DNA of 64,000 nucleotides from JAUIIK01 sp963745675. Lineage in GTDB: Bacteria > Chloroflexota > Chloroflexia > Thermomicrobiales > CFX8. The stretch lies in the NCBI GenBank assembly GCA_963745675.1, contig CAVUYM010000012.1, positions 124,001 to 188,000 on the forward strand. The letters are read 5' to 3'. A program made the translations under genes and the position numbers. Shown here one piece after another: positions 47,087 to 57,088 of the stretch (the stretch's first letter is position 1; the number at the start of each line of letters is the position of its first letter). The notes under the pieces were generated by a model that did not search any database, was not told the origin of the DNA, and saw only the letters and a list, made by a program, of their open reading frames with translations.

Positions 47087-50040
47087 GCGGCGCCAAGCTG
47101 CTTCAAGATACGCGCGCAGCGAATGCCGGTGCGTCGCCGCGCGAAATAGTCGAGGCATTCCAGCGCGATCTCTTGCGGCTCGCTTTCGTGCTAACCGGGG
47201 ATGGAACAGTCGCCGTCTATCTGGCTCGCGATGTCATGCTCGACGTCCTCAGCACAGCCCGCGATGAGGAATCTGATCCGGGCGTGTGGACGCGAATCGT
47301 GACCGCCCTTGGCCGGTTCTATGTCGAGGGAGCCGACCCCGAAGGGCATCCGGATGAATCCGGTGATGATGAATCTGCGTGCTTGCGGACGGCGCTCGAA
47401 TTGTTGAGCCGCCCCATGCGTACCGCCCTCGTCTTACGTGATCTGGGCGGGCTCAACGCAGGGGATGTCGCAGCACTAACTGGCATCCCGTCCAATGAAC
47501 TGGACGAAGTACTGGACTGGTCGCGCGAGCGTCTCAAAGAGGCGGCAGACCGGCTGGCCGGAGAGTCGCCACAGCGCTTGCTGGCATCGATGGCGAGCGG
47601 AGCACCACGGCGAGACCTCTGGCCGGAAATCGCCCCGGTTATCGAGGAACGCGACGCCAGGCGGAGGCGCCAGACGCGGCGCATCGTCGCCGGGACACTC
47701 ATAGGTCTGCTGGTGTTCACGCTCGCCAGTGTCATTTGGTTCCTTGGCGACGTGCCTTTCAATGGCGGCGACGAAGCTGGATGAATCAGCTGACGAGCCG
47801 AGCTTCGTCGTGCCAAACTCTGTCGCCACAGAGCAGCCGACGCCTGCCAGCATCCGCGCGCTAGCTGCTGATTTCACGCCGGGAACGCTCATCCAGGGAA
47901 CCTACGTAGACGACGAGGGTCGCGGCACATCGGAAGGGGCATGGTTCGCATTTTCTCCCGGCGACGAGGAAGCGCTGACGCCGGCGCCGTTTCACCGGCA
48001 TAGATATTCAACACCTCTCCCCAGATGGACGATGGGCGATCCTGTTTAAATGGAGATATGGGATGCCAGGCGCCCAATCCGAACGATCCAAACGCACCGC
48101 TACAGGTCCCGGTGCTAGCGGTCCTGCACGACGGCATAGAGCAGAACTGGGAGTATGAGATTCCCAACTGGCTCGTTCCGGACTTCCTGGGATAGCGTCA
48201 TCGCAGGCGACCGCCTATACATCATCAGCAACACACCTGAACCGGCGACGTTGACCGCACTCGATCTCGAAACCGGCGCAGTTGTCGTCTCGCGGACGCT
48301 GGAAGTGCCCCGGCTCGGGGCGGGAATGCGAGCCGGCTGGGGGCGACGCCGATGCCCGAAGGAGATTGGTACGTCGACGTCGGATTGGTTGTCGCGCCGG
48401 CCGAGGCAGGACCAGCGCTCTATGCACTTGTAACTCTCAGCGAATACGGAGATGATATTCGAGACCGCTGGACACGCTGGATCTATCGCATCGATCCCGG
48501 CGACCTGCGCTCGACATTTCTCAGCACGCGCTCGGTCATCGCGACAACTGAAACTGGCATAGATGATAGCGCCGAGCGGGATTTCCGAATCTGGAACGCG
48601 CGGGATTTTGCCGGAAGGAAGCGGTCTCTACGCCAAGGTACCTATGCCACAGCAACTCGAACTCCAGTTTCTCGATTTTGAGAGCGGCGAGGTGGAGACG
48701 CTAACGACCGTATTCTCGACAACGCGAACTACCGTTCCCGATAGGAAACCATTTCGAAACATTCAACTCAAATGATGGCAGACGGCTCTATGTTTACTCC
48801 GACCTCACTGGAGAAGTCGCAGTGATCGATCTAGCGCGGCGGGTGACTGAACGCATCTTCCCTCTCGATCTGGGCGGATTGAGAGACGGCCCTCTCGCGG
48901 TGGAGAGTGCCGGCCTTTCGTACGATAGGCAAGCGGCTCTACCTGGTCGAAGAAGTCCCGGAAGACTGGCAACGCACATCTAACGCGGAGCCACCTGCGT
49001 CGACTCCCGTCTGGATCGTCGATCTCGCAAGCTGGCGGGTGATTCAGCGCATCGGCGTGCCGGGTGATGTCGTCTCGATCGCGCTAGATGTCAACGGCAA
49101 GCAGTTCCACGTGCTAAGCCAGGCCAGCAATCCGGATGAGCCCGGGCGGCTTTGGAAATATGTGCTCATATCACATGACGCCAACACTTTTGAGCAGGTT
49201 GACGTCGTCGAACTATCAACACTAGTCGAGCGAAACGCACACTTCCGGCTTCTCTCATTCTCTCGACATCTATCGAGAGCTCTACAGTCGCAGCCCAACC
49301 ATTGGCAGCGCCGAGCCTGAAGATATTCAGGATTTCACGACACTGCCACGGGTTCGCGTCGCTCTCGAGGAATCGAACGTCCCCGTCGGCGTCACCGTGC
49401 CGGTCGAGCTCGAATTTCTCGATCCGGCAACCGGAGCGCCAATGACCGGACCCAATCCACAGGTGCGTTTTGATCCCGCGCAACGGATGACGCTGGTCTT
49501 CGAGCAACCCGGCGCGAAGTCGGTCCTCTCCGTCACGGTCGAACTCGCCCCCGGTCAATTGCAGGGCACGCTGAAACTCAAAGCTGACGGCTGGTGGAAT
49601 GCACGCATCATTGTTGGTGAAGAGGGCGATGGATTCACGCTCGTGCTGCACGACGTCTTTCTGGGTACGCCAGCCTTCGAGGCCGACGACGGACGTTTCT
49701 ACGCGCTACGCCTGGAGACAGAGCCCAGGGAACCAGTCGCTGCCAGCGAATTTCTGGTGCGCGCGATTCTCGTCGACGCTGCGACTGGCGAACCGTTGCC
49801 GGAGAAGCGTTGGACTTCTGGAAGGCATGCTGGAAACGATGCGGCTTGGGCTGACCGGCTACGGAGCAATGAACCGCGATCTATCACGCACTGCTCACGG
49901 CGTCTACGAAGCTGACGATTGAGATCGAAACGCCAGGATCCTGGAGCGCCCGCCTCGACTTCCGCCAACCAGAATCGAACAATCCACCAAGCCAGGTCGA
50001 GGTGGGCGTCATCGAAGTGGTCGACCAGACATCGCCCTGA
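47083..50040 (+). pseudogene. ECF sigma-like / transmembrane / beta-propeller fusion, paralogue 3, multiply frameshifted
   Basis: ATG 47083 overlaps the previous stop (ATGA). The intact first 233 residues hold region 2 (LRLAFVLTGDGTVAVYLARD), region 4 (MRTALVLRDLGGLNAGDVAA), the RRDLWPEI motif and the membrane helix (IVAGTLIGLLVFTLASVIWF). Beyond 47770 the propeller and Ig parts lie in all three frames: LYIISNTPEPATLTALDLET, WYVDVGLVVAPAEAGPALYA, LELQFLDFESGEVET, GEVAVIDLARRVTERIF, VWIVDLASWRVIQRI, then DIYRELYSRSPTIGSAE and FRQPESNNPPSQVEV ending at 50040. At least six frameshifts are needed. The sigma-TM part might still be made as a truncated protein. Confidence 0.6.
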
Positions 50041-50073
50041 TCCTCGCCGTGTTGATCTGCGCTCGCCTGCCGA

Positions 50074-50553
50074 CTATTCGAAGAGGTCCGCAACCGCCAG
50101 GCTGAAGTCCGGCAGTACGTCATCGCCATCGATGGTGTCAGCACCTTCAACTGTGCGTGTACGGTAATCGGGGGTATGGACAGTGACGCTGCGTCATTCC
50201 GGGTTTGTCAGCCAGATCATCCGAACGCTCGCAATCAGATACGCGCTGATCTTGTCGTTGATCTGGCCGAGCCGTTCGGATGGAGACTGAATCTCGATAA
50301 CGAAGTCAGACGCGATGTCGAAAAAAGACTGGCGCGGAAAATCCGCCGGTGGACGGTCCACCTGCACTACTGCTAGATCCGGACCGACAAGAGTGCCCGG
50401 TTCGCGAAGCCAGGACACAACCAGGCTCTCCGGCAAAACAGCATATTTCGGGACGAGCTGGCTGATCGTTCCAATTCTACGGGCAAGGAGCAACCGGAGA
50501 ATATCTCCACATTCGTTACAATCAGCGTTCCGGTGAGAGGACACAATTGACAA
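50074..50553 (-). pseudogene. Uma2-family (DUF820) endonuclease-like gene with internal stop
   Basis: The visible protein from ATG 50553 contains the Uma2 core: VGPDLAVVQVDRPPADFP, then DFVIEIQSPSERLGQINDKI and SVRMIWLTNPE, with the D...E-x-K-like PD-(D/E)XK arrangement. It stops at TGA 50194-50196, but the same frame continues with RSVTVHTPDYRTRTVEG and ends DFSLAVADLFE at 50074, a normal Uma2 end. So a nonsense codon, not a frameshift, splits it. The N-terminal strand region seen in full-length members is also missing. Probably inactive. Confidence 0.65.
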
Positions 50554-50622
50554 GGATGGTCTCCAATCTTTGATGCACCCGGATCAAGCGAACGTTTCCG
50601 CAATCGCGCAGAAGCCGGGAAA

Positions 50623-51246
50623 GTGCTCGGCGAGGCGATGCTGGAACGCTATGCCAATCGTGGGGATGTCATCGTGCTCGCTTTGCCACGTGGCGGCGCG
50701 CCGGTCGGCTACGAGCTGGCGCAGGCTATCGGCGCGCGCTTCGATCTCTTCATCGTGCGCAAGCTCGGCGTTCCGGATCAACCGGAACTGGCGATGGGGG
50801 CGATTGCCAGCGGTGGCGCACGCGTCTTCAACAAGGACGTCGTCGCATATAGCGACATCACCCAGGCGCAGATCGAGACTGTCATCGAGCGCGAGCAGAC
50901 CGAATTGGAGCGACGTGAAGTACTCTATCGCGGAGACCGCCCGATGCCCCAGTTACGCGATCAGATCGTGATTCTGGCCGATGACGGGCTGGCGACCGGG
51001 GCGACGATGCGGGCCGCAATCGCCGCCGTGCGCCAATACGAGCCACTTTGGATCGCCGTCGCAGTGCCGGTTGCCGCCCCGGAGACGGCCAGGATGATCG
51101 CGGACCTGGTGGATGAATTGATCTGCCCGCTCCAGCCCGAATCGTTTCAGGCCGTCGGCATCTGGTACGACGATTTCTTCCCGACGACAGACGACGAGGT
51201 ACGAGAACTTCTGAACCGGGCCCTGGATGGCCAGGCTACTACCTGA
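50623..51246 (+). CDS. Phosphoribosyltransferase-domain protein
   Basis: 207 aa from GTG 50623. VIVLALPRGGAPVGYELAQA is the fold opening, and VILADDGLATGATMRAAIAA is the PRPP-binding loop. It belongs to the predicted phosphoribosyltransferase family often found as a stand-alone or hydrolase-linked protein. Coding probably starts about 20 codons earlier (SSERFRNRAEAGKVLGE in frame back to about 50566), where only ATC and, in another frame, ATG 50556 are available, so a start problem or frameshift is likely. The substrate base is unknown. Lies between the broken sigma fusion/Uma2 pair and a lipoprotein. Confidence 0.85.
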   Translation: MLGEAMLERYANRGDVIVLALPRGGAPVGYELAQAIGARFDLFIVRKLGVPDQPELAMGAIASGGARVFNKDVVAYSDITQAQIETVIEREQTELERREVLYRGDRPMPQLRDQIVILADDGLATGATMRAAIAAVRQYEPLWIAVAVPVAAPETARMIADLVDELICPLQPESFQAVGIWYDDFFPTTDDEVRELLNRALDGQATT

Positions 51247-51253
51247 ACCTATC

Positions 51254-52525
51254 TCATCCCGCGCCGGGATTCCCAGCGATCACCGCTTCGATTCCCTCCA
51301 GCTTAAAGAGCTCGACGACTTCACCACGCGTGAGATTCAATAGAGCGGCAATTTCATCAGTCGAAATCATCGTCAGCAGCACTGAGAGCCGCACTCGTGC
51401 CTCCGCACCGAGAACCTCTTCGCTGATCTGGCCACTAATCAGTTCGGCTGTCTTGCGGCTAAAGTTCAGTTGCGCCGGGATGGCCACACCAGGTGTCAGG
51501 AGATTCGCAAGCAGCTCCGGCAGGACCGGCGCGGCCGGCGAGACCGACTCATTCTTCATGATCATTGACCAGAAGTCCGGAGCATCATCGAGGCTACCGG
51601 GTAGGACGCTCGTGCCTCCCGGCACGATCAGCTCAATATCGGGAGAACCGGCGCGGTGGGAATTCAATAAAGCCAGCGCGAACGTATTGTTAAATCGACT
51701 CAGCTCTGTGCCCTGATAAGCGATGGACGGTTGTACCTCAAGCAATTGCAGGTAAGTCACCGTCGCGATCGTCAAAATGATGACATCTTCCGGATAGCTG
51801 AAGTTGTCATCGTGGTGCAGTATCGCGTGGACAATGTTCGGCGCAATCGCAGTAAAGTGCTCAAACTCATAGCGGTCGCTGACGCCGATATGCTGCTTGC
51901 CGTCCGGCCCTGGCTCGGAGGACTCGGCAAATGCCAGGCCCGTTGCAACCCATTCGAGATTGCCACCATAAGCATCGCTCGTGAGGTACGAATCAATGAT
52001 CGGGGCAGCGACAGTGATGTTCAGCACCACAAAGGCAGCGCGCAACAGAGGATCGGGAACGCGTTCGATGATCGCCGGATCGTCAAAGAGCGCCATAGTC
52101 GTCTTGACTTGTGGCGCGTCCGGCCCCAATCCCTCAATCAGGAAATCGTTCAGATCAGCGCGCATCGTCTCTGTGCTGCGGGGCGTGCCTACCGCCGGAG
52201 CCATTGGCGGGCCTTCAAGATAAGCCTCTGGATAGACCGGATGCTCCAGATAGTCGGAGGTGAAGAGATCGACGTTGGCAGGTTTTACCGGCAGCAGTCT
52301 AAGAATGCGATCGGACTCGGCCTGAAGTGAGGGCATCGTCGCTTCTATCGTCGCTTCTATTGTGGCGGTCGGCGGCGGGGTTGACGTGGGAGTGCTCGCT
52401 GGTGATGGGCTTGGCCTGATCGTCGGAGCTAAGGTGGCATTGCCATCGCTTGCGCCCGAGCATGCAGCCAGGAGACTTGCCAAAAGTAGACAACATGCGA
52501 AGATCGCGGTAACGCGCATTGACAC
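51254..52525 (-). CDS. Secreted lipoprotein of unknown function
   Basis: 423 aa. A type II signal peptide ends in the lipobox LLAAC-SG (C22), followed by a Ser/Thr/Pro linker (TPTSTPPPTATIEATIEAT). The main domain has NVDLFTSDYLEHPVYPEAYL, then FEHFTAIAPNIVHAILHHDD with three histidines that could bind metal, and a helical end (ISTDEIAALLNLTRGEVVEL). No family is recognised. It would be anchored at the outer face of the membrane. Convergent with the phosphoribosyltransferase (8 bp apart). A hairpin at 52593-52618 lies in its upstream region. Confidence 0.75.
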   Translation of the reverse strand: MSMRVTAIFACCLLLASLLAACSGASDGNATLAPTIRPSPSPASTPTSTPPPTATIEATIEATMPSLQAESDRILRLLPVKPANVDLFTSDYLEHPVYPEAYLEGPPMAPAVGTPRSTETMRADLNDFLIEGLGPDAPQVKTTMALFDDPAIIERVPDPLLRAAFVVLNITVAAPIIDSYLTSDAYGGNLEWVATGLAFAESSEPGPDGKQHIGVSDRYEFEHFTAIAPNIVHAILHHDDNFSYPEDVIILTIATVTYLQLLEVQPSIAYQGTELSRFNNTFALALLNSHRAGSPDIELIVPGGTSVLPGSLDDAPDFWSMIMKNESVSPAAPVLPELLANLLTPGVAIPAQLNFSRKTAELISGQISEEVLGAEARVRLSVLLTMISTDEIAALLNLTRGEVVELFKLEGIEAVIAGNPGAG

Positions 52526-52592
52526 CCTACTCGTTGGAAGCGGCGCGAAAGTTTGGATTCGCCCGTATCATCCGCTGCCTATCAACTGCTAC

Positions 52593-52618
52593 GAAGATTG
52601 CCAGTGACGGCAATCTTC
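52593..52618. other. 10-bp perfect hairpin between divergent lipoprotein and PIG-V genes
   Basis: GAAGATTGCC (52593-52602) and GGCAATCTTC (52609-52618) form a perfect stem with a 6-nt loop. It may be an operator or leader structure; no T-tract. Confidence 0.35.
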
Positions 52619-52684
52619 ATGAATCATCCTATCGGACCACGTTATGACTTGCCATCGCCATCAAGTCCTGAGTTAGAATTACCG

Positions 52685-52702
52685 TACGTACAAGCGTACG
52701 TA
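52685..52702. promoter_or_regulatory. 7-bp perfect inverted repeat upstream of the PIG-V-like gene
   Basis: TACGTAC (52685-52691) and GTACGTA (52696-52702) are separated by 4 nt, 12 bp before the start. Such a symmetrical site close to a start codon is a plausible repressor operator. Confidence 0.35.
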
Positions 52703-52713
52703 TGTAGCAAAAC

Positions 52714-53994
52714 TTGGACTTTGAGTCAAAGGGCGCTCAATTGGCTTCTATCCGTGGACAGCGTGAACTCAACAGAGCGGCAGCGCTCGATTGGCCGTTG
52801 CCGCGCGCTGGCACGCCGATCGAACGTTTTTTTGGGCGCGCCCGGCCGACGATCGCATCGCGGGTCTCCGCCAGGGCGATCGCGCGACTGGCCGGGCTCT
52901 TCGTCGTCTGGCGTTTCGGCATCTTGCTCATATCGGCAGCCTGGGGCCGTCTTTCAATCGCCACCGGCTGGCCCCCAGCGATCGACGTCATGTGGCTCTT
53001 TCGCTATTCGGTGCGCTGGGATTCCGGCTGGTATCTGGCAATCGCCAGCGACGGCTACAGCTACGACCCGGCCTACCCATCGTCGGTAGCCTTCTTTCCG
53101 CTCTTCCCATTGCTGATCCGCTTCTTTGACGCGCTCCTACCGGGCAGCGATGTGCTGGCAGCGCTAGTTGTCGTTCATCTGGCACTGGCAGGCGCGTTGA
53201 TCTACATCTACCGCCTGCTCGTTGCCGAGTACGGCGAGCGTATCGCCTGGCGTTCGATCTATTTCTTCCTGATCTTCCCGGGCGCCTTCTTCTTCTCGGC
53301 CGTTTACAACGAGTCGTTGTTCTTGTTCGCGGCGGCTGGAGCGCTCTATCACGCCCGGCGCGGTCAGTGGGCCCGGGCCGCACTCTTCGGCATCTTTGGT
53401 AGCGCCACGAAGCTTGTCGGTATCTTGCTGATCATCCCTCTGGTCGTCGAGCTACTGTCGCAGCGTGGACGTTCGTTGCGCGATTTGAAACCGGGCGCAT
53501 GGATACTCGCCGCACCGCTGGGAGCAGTGGCCTACTTCGCCTATCTCCAGGCCGCTTTCGGGAGCTTCCGGGTATTCTTCGAAACCGAGGCGCACTGGCA
53601 TCGCGAGCCATTTAGCGCCGTGATGTTGATGGGCTTGCAGTATCTGGCCGGTGACAGGGGGCCGCTGCGTTTCTACCCGCCGAACAGCATGACGCTGGCA
53701 CCGATCTACCTGCTCTTCGACACGCTGCTGCTGTGGCTCTTCGCCGCCGCCGGCATCATCCTCTGGCGGCGTTACCGCCCGACCTACGGAGCCTTCGTGC
53801 TCGTCTTCACCCTGATCCCTGCGCTCTCCGGCAGTCCCCAGAGCGTCAACCGCTACGTCGCCGTGCTCTTTCCAGCCTTCATCATCCTGGCCCACATCCG
53901 CAGCGAAGCCCTCCGCGCCATCATCAGCATCGCCTGCATCCTGGCCCTTGCCTTCACCACCCACCTATTTGTGAACGGCTATTGGGCGGGGTGA
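52714..53994 (+). CDS. PIG-V-like mannosyltransferase (GT-C fold)
   Basis: 426 aa polytopic protein with about nine to ten helices. RWDSGWYLAIASDGYSY and VAFFPLFPLLIRFFD are the first-loop signature of PIG-V/GT76 and related GT-C enzymes that transfer mannose from a lipid donor on the outer membrane face. YNESLFLFAAAGALYHARRG and SATKLVGILLIIPLVVELL follow as in the family. A TTG at 52714 is the assumed start; the first 55 residues are polar and may be over-long. Intact. Bacterial members make cell-surface glycans. Confidence 0.8.
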   Translation: MDFESKGAQLASIRGQRELNRAAALDWPLPRAGTPIERFFGRARPTIASRVSARAIARLAGLFVVWRFGILLISAAWGRLSIATGWPPAIDVMWLFRYSVRWDSGWYLAIASDGYSYDPAYPSSVAFFPLFPLLIRFFDALLPGSDVLAALVVVHLALAGALIYIYRLLVAEYGERIAWRSIYFFLIFPGAFFFSAVYNESLFLFAAAGALYHARRGQWARAALFGIFGSATKLVGILLIIPLVVELLSQRGRSLRDLKPGAWILAAPLGAVAYFAYLQAAFGSFRVFFETEAHWHREPFSAVMLMGLQYLAGDRGPLRFYPPNSMTLAPIYLLFDTLLLWLFAAAGIILWRRYRPTYGAFVLVFTLIPALSGSPQSVNRYVAVLFPAFIILAHIRSEALRAIISIACILALAFTTHLFVNGYWAG

Positions 53995-54179
53995 TTTCCA
54001 ACTATCTCGTCTCGTGGAGCATGCGTCAGCTGATGCGCTCCGGTTTCGCACCGGGCTGCAGGCGCCAAGAGACTTCAGTCACAACGCGACGGTGGAACCG
54101 ATGCGCAGTGACACAAGCAATGCGCTATTGGTACATCCATCGTTAAGAGGCTAGCGAAGCAGGTGCGTCTGGAATAGGC

Positions 54180-54209
54180 GAGGCTCCCGCATAGCTATGC
54201 GGGAGCCTC
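54180..54209. terminator. Perfect palindromic terminator
   Basis: GAGGCTCCCGCAT (54180-54192) and ATGCGGGAGCCTC (54197-54209) make a 13-bp stem with AGCT loop, 12 bp past the stop of the minus-strand protease gene and downstream of the plus-strand PIG-V gene. It could serve both. Confidence 0.65.
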
Positions 54210-54221
54210 ACTCAGGTTACG

Positions 54222-56858
54222 CTAGTCCAGCAAGCCCGGGATCACGCCTGCCAACTCGAATGAGTTGCAGGTTGGCGGCGTAGACAGGACGCGCAGCCGG
54301 CCGGTGTAGAGGCTGCGGCAGAAGTACAGAGGGCCGTCGTCCGGCACGATGTGCGGACGTTGCAGAGGCACGCACTGGCCGTTGGAGGGCCAATGCAGCT
54401 CGCCGGTGTAGGGGTTGATGCAAGCCGGCGCCGCGTAGTCCAATGGCAACACGAGCGAGCGGGATCCGTTCGTACAGGATCCGTTCGGACCGGCCACGAC
54501 GAGCGCGCCAGTCATGTTGTTGACGCACATCGCTAGCGTCTGCTTGACTACGACACTGCCGAATGTCACGCCAAGATCGTCATCCGCCACCCGGACGTTG
54601 ATCGTCGTGTATGCGCGAGCCGGGTTAAGCGTGCACGCTGTGTTGTTTGCCGCCTGCGGTCCGACTTCGTAGTTCCCATCGTTGTCACAGTCGAAGGCAT
54701 AGGTCAACGGATCGCCAGCCGCGCCGGGATCAGTCGCATTTATCGTGATCTGGGCAAGCTGCCCCTGAGGTACCGGAGAGTTCGTCATGATCTCGACGAT
54801 CGTCGGCGCGATGTTGTTCACCGTCTGCTTGACGGAGTTTGAACGCGCATCACCAGTACTATCGGTAACGGTAACGGAGACGGTGTAGACATCGCTCGCC
54901 GTGTTGCTGGGGTTGTCGTCGGCGTAGGTATGCGTGCCGCTGCAGGACATACCAGCTACCACGCCGGGCAGCGCGCCGGTGCCGTCACCGTAGTTGATCG
55001 TGCAGGTGTGCGGGTTTGGGTCCTCACTTGAGAAGGCTGCGGAAACGCTGACCTGCTGCGCCTCGTTAGACGGTGCAGGGTTCACGACCGGTACCTCGAC
55101 CTGCGGAACCGTGTCGACCAGGACCTCCGGCTCGCTGGGAGAGACATTCGGCAGGACGGTGACGCCCAGAGAGCTGATCTGTCCGCCCTTAAACTTGATG
55201 GCATTCCAGTCATTGAAGTCGGTGAGCCCTGTTGCGCCGGTGTTGATCACACCGTCGCCGTTGGCGTCGAAGGTCACCTTGTCGCTGATCACGGCCGGCG
55301 TCTCGCAAGACCAGTTGATCGGGCCGTTGCCATCTGCAATGAAGCGGCGATCCAGTGGCGAAGCGCTCGCCAGGCTACAGAGGTGACCGGTGCCGATTCC
55401 ATCCGAGGCGGGGCCCAGGCCGTCGTCCTCGTCGAGGTTGTCCTCGTCGAGCTGCGGCAGCGTCCCGCTCGAGTAGTCGAGCACGCCAACCGTGCCGTCG
55501 ATCGTGAGCCCGCGCAACTGGAACATGTAATTCATGATGCTCGGATAGTTCGGCTTGTAGTTGGTGCCCGAATTGCCGCCGTGTCCCAACCCGAGGTTGT
55601 GCCCCAGCTCGTGCATCAGCGTGCCGGCCTGATCCTGAACGGTCCCGACGCCGCCGCTGAAGCCGCCGAGGCTGACGATGTAGTCGCTGGTGCCATCGAA
55701 AAACGCAGCGCCGTTACTGTTCCGAGAGATGCCACTGGCAGTGCTCTGCGTACCTCCAGTCGGTGGCGCCTCCTGGTAGAAGGCGGCAATCACGTAGTGG
55801 AAGATTGGGCTGCGTCCGGTAGGAATGAAGTTCGTCTGCTTGATATTGTCGAATGCTGTCCAGATGTAATTGCCGGAGGCATCCACTGCACCGAGATTAT
55901 TCTGGAACGTGATCGATTGAGCACGGCTGAGACTGCCCCAGGTAGTCGTCGACATGCTACCACGGTGCAGATTGCTACCCGAACCCTGGTCGATATGCAT
56001 GTTGATGCCGACCGAACCAGTCGGACTGGTGTAGGGAGAGTTGGCGAAGGCATCCACGACCATCTGAATTGCGGTGGCTCTCAGGCGCTGGTCTTTGCCG
56101 GAGCCTTGCATCCAGTCAATCTGGATGAAGATGTCCGGCTTATTCGGGTCGGCGCCCATAGCGGGCAGGTCGATGAACTGCCCGTTGATCGAGACACCAT
56201 TCTGCTCCCAATCGTCGGATAGCCCGTCGCCGTCGGAGTCGGGCTGATTGTTAATCACCTTGACATTGAAGCGCAGGCTCGCGTTGCCATCCCCGCCGCC
56301 GTTGCCCTGGACGGTGATCGCCTGATCGCAGGTCCCGCTGGTGTCGCCGCTGATCGTGCACGGCACGTTGCCCAGGGTGACGGTGATCGAGAGCCCCACG
56401 CCACCTCCGGGATTGATGTCGATGTCGTCGTCGCCGAGGCAGGCGCCGCCGTCCTCATCTTTCAGGTCAATTGTGATCGGAACGGTCGCCCCCGCATCCC
56501 AACTGGCATTCCCATCGAATACCCAGTCCGGTGTGATGTGATCGTTATCGTCGATCGGGCCCTGCGTCCCGCTGACACCATTGACCGAAACATTGGCGTA
56601 GAAGTCGGCCTGGCCGCAAGCACCGTCCAGATCCTCCAACGCATCAACAGCTTCGATCGTCACGCGCACGGTGACGGGAAATGGTGCGGCACTGACCTGC
56701 CTGGCGGGCAGAGCGCTGGCGAGACTGGCCAGCAAGGTTGCCAGCAGGAGCGACACCGCGGCCAGACGGGATCGGGTGGCGCGGGCCTGCAGGGCCGCCG
56801 CCCGGCTCGGTCTCCGCGCGGGCGGGTGGAACAGGTCCAGAATCCCCTGAGGTCGCAT
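54222..56858 (-). CDS. Secreted zinc metalloprotease with PKD domains
   Basis: 878 aa, intact. A long basic lead and hydrophobic signal (LAAVSLLLATLLASLASALP) predict secretion. Residues 60-200 are a beta-sandwich region with an acidic Ca-binding-like loop, then a thrombospondin-type DSDGDGLSDDWE motif. The catalytic site is H416-E417-x2-H420-x5-H426 (HELGHNLGLGHGG) with the Met-turn SIMNYMF, as in metzincins. Two PKD-like domains follow (CTINYGDGTGALPG; FDCDNDGNYEVG), then a Cys-containing C-terminal repeat region (CVNNMTGALV; CINPYTGELHWP; CRSLYTGRLRVL). Probably degrades extracellular protein. Next to a large LuxR regulator. Confidence 0.88.
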   Translation of the reverse strand: MRPQGILDLFHPPARRPSRAAALQARATRSRLAAVSLLLATLLASLASALPARQVSAAPFPVTVRVTIEAVDALEDLDGACGQADFYANVSVNGVSGTQGPIDDNDHITPDWVFDGNASWDAGATVPITIDLKDEDGGACLGDDDIDINPGGGVGLSITVTLGNVPCTISGDTSGTCDQAITVQGNGGGDGNASLRFNVKVINNQPDSDGDGLSDDWEQNGVSINGQFIDLPAMGADPNKPDIFIQIDWMQGSGKDQRLRATAIQMVVDAFANSPYTSPTGSVGINMHIDQGSGSNLHRGSMSTTTWGSLSRAQSITFQNNLGAVDASGNYIWTAFDNIKQTNFIPTGRSPIFHYVIAAFYQEAPPTGGTQSTASGISRNSNGAAFFDGTSDYIVSLGGFSGGVGTVQDQAGTLMHELGHNLGLGHGGNSGTNYKPNYPSIMNYMFQLRGLTIDGTVGVLDYSSGTLPQLDEDNLDEDDGLGPASDGIGTGHLCSLASASPLDRRFIADGNGPINWSCETPAVISDKVTFDANGDGVINTGATGLTDFNDWNAIKFKGGQISSLGVTVLPNVSPSEPEVLVDTVPQVEVPVVNPAPSNEAQQVSVSAAFSSEDPNPHTCTINYGDGTGALPGVVAGMSCSGTHTYADDNPSNTASDVYTVSVTVTDSTGDARSNSVKQTVNNIAPTIVEIMTNSPVPQGQLAQITINATDPGAAGDPLTYAFDCDNDGNYEVGPQAANNTACTLNPARAYTTINVRVADDDLGVTFGSVVVKQTLAMCVNNMTGALVVAGPNGSCTNGSRSLVLPLDYAAPACINPYTGELHWPSNGQCVPLQRPHIVPDDGPLYFCRSLYTGRLRVLSTPPTCNSFELAGVIPGLLD

Positions 56859-57088
56859 CGTTGGATCCCTTCATGTTGTTTGAACTTATTGCGCCAAGCG
56901 CACAACGATCTCTCGCATGAACTCACTGCACGAGCAAAGAGGCTACCCGTCGGCGTGATGAGTCCGGCGATGTCGATATTGCAGCAGGGCGCGATTAGGC
57001 GCATCGGGGGGAGATACCTATTACCGTGGCTGGGATGTACCTATTTCGTTGAGGGTCTCAGATTGGGAATGCCAGCAGCGGTCTTTGC

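Noticed and set aside
55383..56222. 279-aa forward open frame across the metalloprotease
   Set aside because: Reverse frame has signal, HExxH and PKD domains; forward frame has none.
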